A stretch of DNA of 16,746 bases, taken from contig JAHIUG010000118.1 of NCBI GenBank assembly GCA_018817245.1, positions 1 through 16,746 of the forward strand, read 5' to 3'. The stretch's first letter is position 1, and each line of letters begins with the position of its first letter. The translations under genes were made by a program, and so were the position numbers. Below, in pieces: positions 1-6,886 of the stretch. The notes beneath the pieces are model-generated. The model saw only the letters and a list, made by a program, of their open reading frames with translations, did no database searches and was not told the origin of the DNA. This DNA comes from Patescibacteria group bacterium (GTDB taxonomy: Bacteria; Patescibacteriota; Patescibacteriia; 2-12-FULL-60-25).

Positions 1-128
1 CGAATGACGAATGTAGGTAGGGATCATATGAATAATGACGAATGACGAAATCCGAATGACGAATGTAGGTAGGGATCATATGAATAATGACGAATGACGA
101 AATCCGAATGACGAATGTAGGTAGGGAT
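1..128. repeat. 52-bp tandem repeat, about 2.5 copies
   Basis: Units begin at 1, 53 and 105. The first two are identical over 52 bp and the third breaks off near 128. Each unit is built from CGAATGA-like heptamers plus a short AGGTAGG/GATCATATG segment. The array is cut by the window edge, so its full copy number is unknown. No ORF or RNA gene is seen here. Confidence 0.9.
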
Positions 129-150
129 TGGTAGATGACAACCATAATTC

Positions 151-229
151 GTCATTAGTCATTCGTACTTGGTCATTATCAGACAGTCCGCACGCTAATT
201 TGTCATTAGTCATTCGTACTTGGTCATTG
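151..229. repeat. Two copies of a four-heptad GTCATTA array
   Basis: Positions 151-178 and 202-229 each hold four consecutive 7-bp units of the GTCATTA type, and the two copies lie 51 bp apart. The unit resembles the reverse complement of the CGAATGA-type units at 1-128, so the two blocks are partly inverted relative to each other. With 1-128 this fills the roughly 300-base gene-free start of the window. Confidence 0.85.
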
Positions 230-264
230 TATACAGTCGCGCGGTGCTAAATAGACTATAAACA

Positions 265-273
265 TGTTATAAT
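265..273 (+). promoter_or_regulatory. Extended -10 promoter for pilM
   Basis: TGTTATAAT (TG at 265-266, TATAAT at 268-273) is a full extended -10 box. Transcription would start near 280, giving a leader of about 31 nt before the pilM ATG. No good -35 box is seen, which is usual for extended -10 promoters. Confidence 0.6.
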
Positions 274-310
274 CTGGGAGTTGTAATATTGAGACGGTCA
301 CCAATCATCT

Positions 311-1369
311 ATGCCATTATTTGGATCCAAAGATAAGAAGGAGAGCTTTATAGGCGTTGATTTGGGCATGTCCGGAATTAAGCTTGTTGAGTTGGTAAAT
401 GAGAAAAAGCGCGCTCGGCTTCAGACATACGCTTTTGTGGATGTTCCCGGTGTTGATAAACTTTATCTGGAAGATCCGGAAAAGACGGCGGCTTTGATTA
501 AGAAGATCGTAGCTAAAGCCAAATGCACAACAAAAAAAACGGTTTCAGCTCTGCCGATTCCGTCAGTCTTTTCCTCCATCGTCAGTGTTGGTGATGTGAA
601 AGACAAAGAGTTTGAAGCAGCTGTTTACGCTCAAGCAAAAAAATTGGTTCCAATGCCAATTGAAGAAACGGTTATAGATTACAAAAAAATTGAAATGAAC
701 GAGGAGGAGGGGAAAAAGATAAACAGGGTTTTGATTACAGCTGCTCCTAAAACCTTGGTAAATCGTTATACGGAAATTTTTAAAAAAGCGGATTTGGAAC
801 TTGTATCGCTGGAAACAGAACTTTTTGCTTTGATACGCTCGTTGATCGGTAAAGACAAATCCACAATCATGCTTGTTGATATCGGATCTCAGCGCACAAA
901 TATCTCTATTATCGAAAGAGGAGTACCTTTTGTCACGCGTTCAATTGCAACAGGCGGCGTTGCTATAAGCGACACAATCGCGAAGACTTTGGGAATTTCT
1001 TATGATGAAGCGGATACCATGAAGCGCGACATTCGGTCTTTGCAGTCCTTTGCCACTACCGGCGAAATAAATCCAATACTTGAGATATTGCTGAAACCGA
1101 TTATCGATGAAGTACGATATTCATTTAATATTTTTCAGGAACAGACGCAGGGAGGCAAGAACAAGAAAATCGATAAAATCATTTTGACAGGAGGATCAGC
1201 GCTGTTGCCAAGCCTTCCGGAATTTATGACAAAGCTGTTGAATGTGAATGCATACTTGGGAGATCCGTGGGCGCGCGTTATTTACCCGCCGGGACTTCGT
1301 TCTATTCTGGATGAAATCGGTTCGCGTTTTAGCGTGTCAATCGGTTGCGCAATGAGGGATATTGAGTAG
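311..1369 (+). CDS. pilM: Type IV pilus assembly protein PilM (actin-like ATPase)
   Basis: PilM is a cytoplasmic actin-fold protein that links the type IV pilus motor to the inner-membrane platform. The 352 residues match the usual family length. Visible nucleotide-binding motifs are VDLGMSGIK (residues 16-24, phosphate 1), LVDIGSQRTN (188-197, phosphate 2, with D190) and ILTGGSALLP (291-300, adenosine motif). The region around residues 95-175 fits the inserted subdomain of PilM/FtsA-type proteins. The ATG at 311 has no Shine-Dalgarno sequence; an extended -10 box lies about 40 bp upstream. It is followed by a response regulator, pilins and a prepilin peptidase rather than by recognisable pilN/pilO/pilQ. 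The absence of pilQ fits a cell without a classical outer membrane. The family call is secure; the partners are inferred. Confidence 0.95.
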   Translation: MPLFGSKDKKESFIGVDLGMSGIKLVELVNEKKRARLQTYAFVDVPGVDKLYLEDPEKTAALIKKIVAKAKCTTKKTVSALPIPSVFSSIVSVGDVKDKEFEAAVYAQAKKLVPMPIEETVIDYKKIEMNEEEGKKINRVLITAAPKTLVNRYTEIFKKADLELVSLETELFALIRSLIGKDKSTIMLVDIGSQRTNISIIERGVPFVTRSIATGGVAISDTIAKTLGISYDEADTMKRDIRSLQSFATTGEINPILEILLKPIIDEVRYSFNIFQEQTQGGKNKKIDKIILTGGSALLPSLPEFMTKLLNVNAYLGDPWARVIYPPGLRSILDEIGSRFSVSIGCAMRDIE

Positions 1370-1442
1370 AAAATTAAAAGTGTATTCGGTAGTGTATGCG
1401 GTGGTAAAAACAGTGGGTAAACGGTAGTGATTATTTCGAACA

Positions 1443-1474
1443 GGTACAGGTTACAAGTTATGAGTTATGAGTTC
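1443..1474. repeat. Heptad array GTTATGA type, overlapping a start codon
   Basis: Four consecutive 7-bp units run from 1443 to 1470 and grade from GGTACAG to GTTATGA; a partial fifth follows. The last full unit contains the ATG (1467-1469) of the response regulator. The sequence before it (1376-1440) is GT-rich and loosely repetitive with 12-13 bp spacing rather than 7. Confidence 0.8.
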
Positions 1475-1835
1475 AATTCTATTGATAGAAGATGATAATT
1501 TTTTAGCAACTATTTACTCTCAAAAATTGGAACTTGAGGGATTTGATGTTTTAGTTGCTAACAATGGTGAGGATGGTCTGAGGCTAGCGCTGAAGGAGCA
1601 GCCTTCTTTAATTTTGTTGGATTTGATCTTGCCTAAGCTGGATGGGTTCGAGGTTTTGGAAAAGTTGAAAGCAGAGCCGCAGACAATGGATGTCCCTGTG
1701 TTGGTTTTGACAAACATGGGCCAGCAGGAAGACGTTGCAAGATGCACGGAGTTGGGAGCCGCCGGATATCTGATCAAAGCTCATTCTTTGCCGGATGAAA
1801 CAGTTAAGAAGATAAGGGCTGTTTTAACGGAATGA
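1467..1835 (+). CDS. CheY-like single-domain response regulator
   Basis: This is a stand-alone receiver domain of 122 residues with no output domain, the usual size for CheY/PilG/PilH-type regulators. The acidic pocket E8-D9-D10, the phospho-acceptor D52 (in ILLDLILPKLDG), the switch T82 and the invariant K104 are all present, so it should be phosphorylatable. It presumably acts by protein-protein contact. Its place between pilM and the pilins suggests it tunes pilus activity, but no histidine kinase is in the window. The ATG sits inside a heptad repeat (GTTATGA) and has no Shine-Dalgarno. A second ATG just upstream (1460-1462) is out of frame with the gene. Confidence 0.93.
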   Translation: MSSILLIEDDNFLATIYSQKLELEGFDVLVANNGEDGLRLALKEQPSLILLDLILPKLDGFEVLEKLKAEPQTMDVPVLVLTNMGQQEDVARCTELGAAGYLIKAHSLPDETVKKIRAVLTE

Positions 1836-1860
1836 CGAACGTTGGTCGTTACTTCCAAAA

Positions 1861-1888
1861 TTCGACATTCGGATTTCGACATTCAGTC
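1861..1888. repeat. Heptad array TTCGACA type
   Basis: Four consecutive 7-bp units fill the gap between the response regulator and the first pilin. Units one and three are identical (TTCGACA); the others share the TTC start. The array ends five bases before the pilin's extended -10 promoter. Confidence 0.85.
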
Positions 1889-1892
1889 GCTG

Positions 1893-1901
1893 TGATATAA
1901 T
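1893..1901 (+). promoter_or_regulatory. Extended -10 promoter, probably leaderless
   Basis: TGATATAAT (TG at 1893-1894, TATAAT at 1896-1901) ends six bases before the pilin ATG at 1908. With normal spacing, transcription would start at or next to the A of the ATG, giving a leaderless mRNA. Confidence 0.6.
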
Positions 1902-1907
1902 CTATCT

Positions 1908-2405
1908 ATGTTTACTAAAAAAGGTTTTACTTTAATAGAGCTGTTTGTGACGCTCGCAGTCATAGGATTGTTACTTGTTTTGGCTGGTACGGCTTTTAAA
2001 CTGGCGAGCCACAAAAACAATGATGCAAGAAGAGTGACTGATGTGAGTAATATAATCATCTCTTTTAGCGCGGCTGCTGAAGATGGTGCGGTTTTGTGCA
2101 ATGCCAGTGGTAGTGATTTCTGTTCTGCCGGGAGTCTTGTGCATGAATGTGCGATCTATCAGAAAACTTGCAGCGGAGCAGCGGAAGAAGATGTTGCAAA
2201 CGAGTATATTAATTTGCAGAATGTTAAGGATCCGGTTTATTTGGGCGCTTGTGAGCAAGAGTTTTATTCCGAATGCGGATATACTTTTGTGGAATTAACA
2301 GATATATCAGAATTCACAATTGGTTTTTCAACTCAGGGTGATAGTATTCAGGGATTGGGGCTTGGTCATTCACACAGCGCTAATCAAGATGGATTTGTTT
2401 ATTAG
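1908..2405 (+). CDS. Type IV pilin-like protein, cysteine-rich
   Basis: The 165-residue protein starts with a short charged leader and the class III signal KKGFTLIEL, cut between G and F by prepilin peptidase and carrying the conserved E5 of the mature protein. A hydrophobic helix (about residues 7-30) follows; it would anchor in the membrane and then pack into the fibre core. The C-terminal domain has six cysteines, an even number that suggests up to three disulfides. The two DsbA-like proteins at 13180-14704 could form these. The -10 box is so close that the mRNA is likely leaderless. The helix is shared by major and minor pilins and pseudopilins, so its exact role (major or minor) cannot be told. 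The globular part is not recognisable. Confidence 0.85.
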   Translation: MFTKKGFTLIELFVTLAVIGLLLVLAGTAFKLASHKNNDARRVTDVSNIIISFSAAAEDGAVLCNASGSDFCSAGSLVHECAIYQKTCSGAAEEDVANEYINLQNVKDPVYLGACEQEFYSECGYTFVELTDISEFTIGFSTQGDSIQGLGLGHSHSANQDGFVY

Positions 2406-2485
2406 GAAGTGAGTAGTTGGTAGTGGGTAGTGAGTAGTGAGTAGTGGGTTTAGAAATTAGTAATTAGAAATCAGTAATTAGAAAT
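2404..2485. repeat. Two adjoining heptad arrays (GAGTAGT and TAGAAAT types)
   Basis: The whole gap between the two pilins is heptads. 2404-2445 holds six units of the GAGTAGT type. After a five-base break, 2451-2485 holds five units alternating TAGAAAT and TAGTAAT/CAGTAAT. The second array stops three bases before the ATG of the next pilin. The two arrays differ in sequence but share the 7-bp period. Confidence 0.9.
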
Positions 2486-2488
2486 TTT

Positions 2489-2941
2489 ATGAAAAAGAAC
2501 GGATTCACCATACTCGAGCTCCTGATTGTTCTGGCAATAGTCGGAATGCTTGCGGCTGCCGCGATATTTATGTTAAACGTGTCTCGTTCAAAGACGCGTG
2601 ACGCAAAGCGCATTTCTGATATAAGTGTATTGAGAAGCGGCTTAAGTCAGTATTGGTTACAGATGGCAAGCTATCCTGTTAGCAATGGATTGAATCTTGG
2701 TCAATCCGCACAGAATACGAACTTTCTCACCACAGAGGGTTTCGTTGGTGCGGAAGGTGGAGGCAATGTGATTCTGCAAGCAGTTCCGATTGGTCCTAAG
2801 TCTAACGAGTTTTATTTTTATAAAGCTGATGTTGGGGGATATTCGATTCGTTTTGTGCTTGAAAGAAAGTCAGCTTACGGATTACCGGGCACATACTACG
2901 CACACGCAGTGGGAGTAGATCAGGAGGATAGTCTGAAATAA
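2489..2941 (+). CDS. Type IV pilin-like protein
   Basis: This 150-residue protein begins MKKNGFTILELLIVLAIVGM, a class III (prepilin) signal with cleavage after G5 and the conserved glutamate at mature position 5. The hydrophobic N-terminal helix runs to about residue 28, followed by the charged stretch (RSKTRDAKRISDI) typical of pilins and pseudopilins. The motif DAKRISDISVLRSGLSQYW resembles the helix of many candidate-phyla and Gram-positive pilins and corresponds to DARRVTDVSN in the preceding pilin, so the two are probably paralogs. Unlike its neighbour it has no cysteines. There is no Shine-Dalgarno: a TAGAAAT repeat runs up to the ATG. Whether it is the major subunit is unknown. Confidence 0.87.
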   Translation: MKKNGFTILELLIVLAIVGMLAAAAIFMLNVSRSKTRDAKRISDISVLRSGLSQYWLQMASYPVSNGLNLGQSAQNTNFLTTEGFVGAEGGGNVILQAVPIGPKSNEFYFYKADVGGYSIRFVLERKSAYGLPGTYYAHAVGVDQEDSLK

Positions 2942-2943
2942 TT

Positions 2944-2971
2944 TTCAACTTTCAACTTTCAATTTCCAAAC
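2944..2971. repeat. Heptad array TTCAACT type
   Basis: Four 7-bp units (two identical TTCAACT, then two degenerate) begin just after the stop codon of the second pilin and run into the hairpin at 2975. Confidence 0.8.
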
Positions 2972-2974
2972 ATT

Positions 2975-3024
2975 TTTTTATCATCCCTCACCCAGAAAGC
3001 TTTCGGGGCTCAGGATGATAAAAA
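2975..3024. repeat. Palindromic hairpin element, possible bidirectional terminator
   Basis: A perfect 12-bp stem (2975-2986 with 3013-3024, TTTTTATCATCC) encloses a 26-base loop that can fold further around a GAAAGCTTTC palindrome. The flanking T and A runs would let it act as a terminator on either strand. The look is that of a mobile palindromic repeat of the TCATCC...GGATGA kind. It separates the pilins from the peptidase gene. Confidence 0.7.
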
Positions 3025-3074
3025 GTATTCGCATATTTCGTATTAATTAGTAATTTCGTAGACCCGCTGGCACG

Positions 3075-3887
3075 ATGTTTATATCAATAATAACGATCGC
3101 TTTCGCGTTTATTTTAGGTGCGTGCTTGGGTTCGTTTGCTAATGTTTTAGCAATCCGCTGGCATGAGATGGGAACGCTTGGTGGCAGATCGCGATGTCCA
3201 AAATGCAAAACCACAATCCGCGCGAAGCACTTAGTGCCGATTTTTTCATGGTTTTTTTTAAGAGGGAAGTGTTCTTATTGCGGAGTTAAAATTCACATAC
3301 AATATCCGTTGGTGGAATTTGTAGCCGGTTCATTGGCAGTTATTGCTGCCATTCGACATAATCCATTTAGTGAAGAGTTTCCTTTGTTCGCAGTAGAGCT
3401 TGGTTTGGGGATTTTGCTTTTAGCGATTGCGGTTATGGATTGGCGTTGGAAAGAGCTGCCAGTGGAGATACTGACGATTATCGGTGTTTCAGCCGCGGTT
3501 ATACATTTATTTGCGCTTCGCCCTTGGCCATTTGTTCTTAGTGATTTGGGATTTGGAATTTGGAATTTGATACTCGCAGCCGGACTCGGTGTTCTTTTCT
3601 TTGGCGCTCAATGGTTGTTGTCAAGAGGCAAGTGGCTCGGTAGCGGTGATGTTTGGTTTGGCGCGATGATGGGTTTGGTTTTGGGATCCTGGCAACTCAC
3701 CGGAGTGGCGATTTATCTCTCTTACCTGGTCGGCGGATTAGCGGCCGCAATTCTTCTTCTTACAAAAATAATAAAGCGCGGCGGTAATATACCATTCGCG
3801 CCATTTTTGACTTTGGGATTAATGCTAACTTTTTGGTTTGGTCCTGCAATACAAGCGTGGCTGACTAAGATGTTTTTTCTAGGTTGA
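3075..3887 (+). CDS. pilD: Prepilin peptidase (A24 family, PilD-like)
   Basis: This inner-membrane aspartic protease removes prepilin leaders and usually also N-methylates the new N-terminus. The 270 residues show the N-terminal cytoplasmic domain with two zinc-binding pairs, C41-x2-C44 and C66-x2-C69, followed by multiple membrane segments. The two catalytic aspartates are visible: D122 in the DWRWKELP motif (family D-x-R-x4-P) and D192 in the GSGD motif. Its substrates are presumably the two pilins just upstream. There is no Shine-Dalgarno; the ATG at 3075 is chosen because the N-terminal helix and the GSFANVLAIR motif follow directly. A heptad repeat array (3543-3570) lies inside the gene and encodes the LGFGIWNLI stretch between the catalytic sites, so it looks like a tolerated expansion in a loop. 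Confidence 0.93.
   Translation: MFISIITIAFAFILGACLGSFANVLAIRWHEMGTLGGRSRCPKCKTTIRAKHLVPIFSWFFLRGKCSYCGVKIHIQYPLVEFVAGSLAVIAAIRHNPFSEEFPLFAVELGLGILLLAIAVMDWRWKELPVEILTIIGVSAAVIHLFALRPWPFVLSDLGFGIWNLILAAGLGVLFFGAQWLLSRGKWLGSGDVWFGAMMGLVLGSWQLTGVAIYLSYLVGGLAAAILLLTKIIKRGGNIPFAPFLTLGLMLTFWFGPAIQAWLTKMFFLG
3543..3570. repeat. Heptad array GATTTGG type inside the prepilin peptidase gene
   Basis: Four consecutive 7-bp units (GATTTGG twice, then AATTTGG and AATTTGA) lie inside the coding sequence, residues about 157-166. It has the same period as the intergenic arrays. Confidence 0.8.
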
Positions 3888-4029
3888 CGAAAGGGGGTTA
3901 CGAATTGACGAATCGCGCAACGAATATTACGAATAGTACGAATAGTTGACGAATTATAAATTTTGAATTTCGAACTTCAAACTTCAAGCATCTAATCATC
4001 CTTCAAAAGTTTCTTATCATCAAAACACG

Positions 4030-4072
4030 CATTGTCATTTTTTTCTCCTATCGGCAAATTCTACGTAATGTC
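4030..4072. repeat. Degenerate hairpin copy with CCTATCGG core
   Basis: The core CTCCTATCGGC (4045-4055) is identical to the loop of the hairpin at 4134-4181. It is preceded by a T run and ATTGTCA and followed by AATGTCA. The outer stem is weak here (CATT with AATG), so this looks like a decayed copy in the same orientation. Confidence 0.5.
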
Positions 4073-4082
4073 AAAATATACG

Positions 4083-4135
4083 AACCCAGAAAAATGTACC
4101 GATAGGGCTGTTTTTCTGGGTTTTTGTTATTTTTT
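4083..4135 (+). terminator. Intrinsic terminator with CC-GATA-GG loop
   Basis: A perfect 12-bp stem (4083-4094 AACCCAGAAAAA with 4111-4122) encloses a 16-base loop with a small inner hairpin CC-GATA-GG (4099-4106). A T-rich tract follows (4121-4135). It would stop transcription from the pilus genes before ligA. The segment AAAAATGTACCGAT (4090-4103) recurs exactly at 14953-14966. Confidence 0.75.
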
Positions 4136-4181
4136 CGATTGTCGTCTTTTTCTCCTATCGGCAAAAAAAGTGACAATCGAA
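4134..4181. repeat. Inverted copy of the GATA-loop hairpin
   Basis: The outer stem TTCGATTGTC with GACAATCGAA (4134-4143, 4172-4181), a small internal loop and an inner CTTTTT/AAAAAG stem present CCTATCGG (4154-4161) in the apex. That apex is exactly complementary to CCGATAGG at 4099-4106. Read on the minus strand it has the same CC-GATA-GG tip as the terminator upstream. Confidence 0.65.
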
Positions 4182-4227
4182 TTTTTTGAATATATCACTC
4201 AAATTAAGTAAATACGATCAGAGTTAA

Positions 4228-4269
4228 ACGATTAACGATACATGACTAATGCTGTAAACTGTGAGCTAT
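4228..4269. repeat. Degenerate heptads running into the ligA start
   Basis: Six 7-bp units can be laid out from ACGATTA at 4228 to GAGCTAT at 4263-4269; neighbouring units share three to five bases. The last unit overlaps the ligA ATG (4268-4270). It is weaker than the other arrays. Confidence 0.5.
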
Positions 4270-6334
4270 GAATAAAGATGAGGCAGAAGTGCGGATTGCC
4301 AAGCTGCGCAAAGAAATTGCGCGCTATCGCTATCAATATCATGTTTTGAATAAGCTTGAGATTTCCGAGGCTGCTTTGGATGCGCTCAAACATGAGCTTT
4401 ATAAGTTGGAAGAGCAATATCCTGATTTGATTACGCCGGATTCTCCAACTCAGCGAGTTGCTGGTGGTGTTGCTAAAGGTTTTAAAAAGGTTAAGCATGA
4501 TGTGCCGATGCTTTCGCTGGAAGATGCGTTTAATCGCGAGGAAGCTGACGCGTGGCTTGAGCGAGCTAAAAAGTTGCGACCGCGAGCGCAGTTTGAATTT
4601 TACGCTGAAGTAAAGATGGATGGCTTGGCGATTTCCGTTATTTACGAAGATGGAGCAATGAAAAGAGCTGCAACGCGCGGTGATGGGCGAGTGGGCGAAG
4701 AAGTGATACGTGGCGTTCGAACAATTGAGTCGCTCCCGCTTCACTTGCGCGTTCCAAAAGATTCTGAGATCGAACACTTTCTCAAAAAGCATAAAGGTCA
4801 CATGGACGAGAAAAAGGTTGTTCGTACGCTTACCGTGCATTCCGGAAGGATTGAGGCTCGCGGTGAAGTTTATATGCTTAAGAAACAGTTGGAAAAATTA
4901 AATAAAGATTTGAAAGCGCGCGGCAAACCATTGCTCGCAAATCCGCGCAACGCAGCAGCTGGTGCTATTCGACAGCTGGATCCGAAAATCGCGGCTGAGC
5001 GTGGCTTGTCATTTATGGGTTGGCAGATTTTGGGAGATTTGGGAGTTACAACGCACGCGCAGGGTTTGGAGATGATGGCGCTCCTCGGTATTCCGATTAA
5101 CGAATCAAATCGTCTTTGCGCGAACTTGGACGAGGTTGAGAAGTTTCAAAAATCAATTGGCGATAAGCGCGACAAATTGCCGTTTCAAATCGACGGGATA
5201 GTTATAAAGGTGAATGATAGCGTGCTCTTTGATTCGCTTGGCGTTGTCGGCAAAACTCCACGTGCAGCAGTGGCGTGGAAATATGCTGCAGAGCAGGGGA
5301 CTACAATTGTGCGCGATATTCATATTTCCGTGGGTCGCACGGGCGCGCTTACTCCTGTGGCGGTTATGGATCCTGTTCAATTGGCCGGCACAACAGTAAC
5401 TCATGCATCTTTGCATAATGAGGATGAAATTCGTCGTTTAGGTCTGAAGATCGGCGACACAGTGATTCTTGAAAAAGCAGGGGATATCATTCCGAAGATC
5501 ATAAAAGTGTTGCCAAAATTGCGAGCGAAAAATTCCAAAGAGTTTCGCATGCCTCACAAATGCCCGATGTGTGGTTCGGACGTGAAACGACGTGAAGGAG
5601 AAGTAGCGACAGTTTGCGCGAACAAACATTGCTTTGCGCAAGAGCTCGCACATCTTCAATATTTTGTCGGGCGCACAAATTTCGATATTCGCGGAGTTGG
5701 ATCAAAAATCGCGGAACAATTATTGCAAAACGGATTGGTGAGCGAACCGGCAGATTTGTGGAAGTTGAAATCCGTAGACCTTTTATCGCTCGAAGGTTTT
5801 GCAGAAGTTTCAGCACAAAAGTTAGTTGATGAAATTCAGGCGCACAAAAAGATCGCGCTTGATCGTTTCATAAACTCGCTCGGAATCAGACACGTGGGAG
5901 AAGAAACAGCGCGTGATTTGGCGAGTGCGTTCGGATCATTTTCAGCGTTTCGAAAAGCCACGCCCGAAGAACTTGATTCGGTCGACGGGATAGGGGAATC
6001 TGCGGTTGAATCCATTCGCTCTTATTTTGAAGACAAGCGCACTGCTGACAAGGTTGATCATCTACTTGATGTTGTTGAGGTTGAGACAATGAAAAAGAAA
6101 GCACCAGGAAAATTCGCCGGAACTTCGTGGGTTTTGACCGGTTCGCTCGAATCCATGAGCAGAGATGAGGCAAAGCAAAAAATTCGTAACCTGGGTGGTG
6201 AAATATCTTCCAGCGTTTCTAAGAAGACTAGTTATGTTATAGTGGGTGAAAATCCAGGTTCCAAATTCGATAAAGCTAAAAAACTCGGAGTCCCAACGCT
6301 GAATGAAAATGAATTTTTGAAGAAGCTGAGCTAA
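4268..6334 (+). CDS. ligA: NAD-dependent DNA ligase LigA
   Basis: LigA seals nicks in replication and repair using NAD+. The 688 residues show the full order: N-terminal Ia domain with the Y-x-Y-H-V-L motif (residues 22-27), adenylation domain with the nucleotidyl lysine K116 in KMDG, GAIRQLD and DGIVIKV motifs, an OB fold, a zinc finger (C432, C435, C450, C455), helix-hairpin-helix repeats (about 465-590) and a C-terminal BRCT domain (about 608-688). It is slightly longer than the usual 670 or so because of an extra charged segment near residues 153-188, before the IEARGEVYM motif. There is no Shine-Dalgarno; the ATG overlaps degenerate heptad repeats. A terminator at 4083 isolates it from the pilus genes. 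A promoter for the next genes overlaps its stop codon. Confidence 0.98.
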   Translation: MNKDEAEVRIAKLRKEIARYRYQYHVLNKLEISEAALDALKHELYKLEEQYPDLITPDSPTQRVAGGVAKGFKKVKHDVPMLSLEDAFNREEADAWLERAKKLRPRAQFEFYAEVKMDGLAISVIYEDGAMKRAATRGDGRVGEEVIRGVRTIESLPLHLRVPKDSEIEHFLKKHKGHMDEKKVVRTLTVHSGRIEARGEVYMLKKQLEKLNKDLKARGKPLLANPRNAAAGAIRQLDPKIAAERGLSFMGWQILGDLGVTTHAQGLEMMALLGIPINESNRLCANLDEVEKFQKSIGDKRDKLPFQIDGIVIKVNDSVLFDSLGVVGKTPRAAVAWKYAAEQGTTIVRDIHISVGRTGALTPVAVMDPVQLAGTTVTHASLHNEDEIRRLGLKIGDTVILEKAGDIIPKIIKVLPKLRAKNSKEFRMPHKCPMCGSDVKRREGEVATVCANKHCFAQELAHLQYFVGRTNFDIRGVGSKIAEQLLQNGLVSEPADLWKLKSVDLLSLEGFAEVSAQKLVDEIQAHKKIALDRFINSLGIRHVGEETARDLASAFGSFSAFRKATPEELDSVDGIGESAVESIRSYFEDKRTADKVDHLLDVVEVETMKKKAPGKFAGTSWVLTGSLESMSRDEAKQKIRNLGGEISSSVSKKTSYVIVGENPGSKFDKAKKLGVPTLNENEFLKKLS

Positions 6335-6335
6335 A

Positions 6336-6364
6336 TTGACTGGAGTTTTCAAGAGTAGTAAAAT
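6336..6364 (+). promoter_or_regulatory. Sigma70-type promoter for the toxin-antitoxin genes
   Basis: TTGACT (6336-6341), a 17-bp spacer and TAAAAT (6359-6364) make a near-consensus promoter. Transcription would start near 6371. Between start site and ATG lies a small inverted repeat (GTAA...TTAC), which could be an operator for autoregulation, as is usual for AbrB-type antitoxins. Confidence 0.65.
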
Positions 6365-6391
6365 AGGAATGTAAGAAATTTTACTTGATAT

Positions 6392-6631
6392 ATGGAAAAA
6401 GTCGTGAAAGCCACAAGCAAAGGTCAAATAACTCTGCCGGCAAAATGGCGGAAAAATTTTGATACGGATCATTATCTTGTAAAACAAAATAAGGGCGAAC
6501 TCCTGATCAAGCCATTGGAAATTGATGAAGTTTCTGGAGAGTGGGAGGTAATTTTTAATGCAGAGCGTGACAATGACGGCAAAGGAATCCCAGCAAAAGA
6601 ATTGGCGCATATTCTGAAGAAGATGAATTAG
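6392..6631 (+). CDS. AbrB/MazE-type antitoxin
   Basis: The 79-residue protein begins with a SpoVT/AbrB swapped-hairpin DNA-binding domain: VVKATSKGQITLPAKWRK (residues 4-21) followed by a KGELLIKPL strand (34-42). The remaining charged tail would wrap the toxin. It sits 12 bp upstream of a RelE-like toxin and has its own strong promoter, the normal antitoxin-first order. By family behaviour it should neutralise the toxin and repress the operon by binding near the promoter. There is no Shine-Dalgarno before the ATG. The pairing of an AbrB-type antitoxin with a RelE-type toxin is judged from adjacency. Confidence 0.85.
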   Translation: MEKVVKATSKGQITLPAKWRKNFDTDHYLVKQNKGELLIKPLEIDEVSGEWEVIFNAERDNDGKGIPAKELAHILKKMN

Positions 6632-6643
6632 CGGTTCAGTTTT

Positions 6644-6877
6644 ATGGATAAAATTATTAAGCTGTTGCGCAGGATTAATAAGAAGGATCGCGAGCGGCTG
6701 CTGGAACTTATAAATAAATTGCTATCTGGTAAATTAGAGAATCTGCATATAAAGAAATTAAAAGGCGGCAAAGTATATCGGATCAGAAGCGGAAAATTTA
6801 GAGTTATTTTTAAACTTAATAATAAATACATCGAGATAACGGACATCCGCTATCGCGATGAAAATACTTATAAATAA
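6644..6877 (+). CDS. RelE/ParE-family toxin
   Basis: This 77-residue protein shows the RelE/ParE pattern: two N-terminal helices (KKDRERLLELINKLLSGK), then LKGGKVYRIRSGKFRVIFKL (about residues 39-58) and the C-terminal strand IEITDIRYRDENTYK. RelE-type members cleave mRNA on the ribosome and ParE-type members poison gyrase; the sequence alone does not decide. Basic residues R47, R49, K52 and R54 and the C-terminal Y-R-x-E-x-x-Y lie where RelE catalytic residues are found. It is slightly short for the family. It follows the antitoxin by 12 bp and is followed after only 9 bp by the proline-rich protein, so all three may share one mRNA. Confidence 0.83.
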   Translation: MDKIIKLLRRINKKDRERLLELINKLLSGKLENLHIKKLKGGKVYRIRSGKFRVIFKLNNKYIEITDIRYRDENTYK

Positions 6878-6886
6878 ATTTATTTT

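Larger units (their letters stand above)
3888..4267. other. Gene-free gap between prepilin peptidase and ligA
   Basis: No gene is seen. 3887-3955 has seven ACGAA(T) boxes spaced 8-13 bp apart. 3958-3992 has five heptads of the GAACTTC type. 4029-4181 has three related hairpins. 4228-4269 has degenerate heptads (ACGATTA type) that run into the ligA ATG. No clear ligA promoter is recognised. Confidence 0.75.

Noticed and set aside
1..128. CRISPR or replication-origin iterons
   Set aside because: The units are contiguous tandem copies without spacers. No DnaA-box cluster or replication gene accompanies them.
3887..3955. ACGAAT boxes as another heptad array
   Set aside because: The spacings are 8-13 bp with no constant period, so it was kept separate from the 7-bp arrays.
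4232..4840. 202-codon minus-strand frame opposite ligA
   Set aside because: It is fully antisense to well-conserved ligA domains and resembles no protein.
6062..6610. 182-codon minus-strand frame spanning the ligA end and the antitoxin gene
   Set aside because: It overlaps two well-supported genes on the other strand and has no recognisable features.
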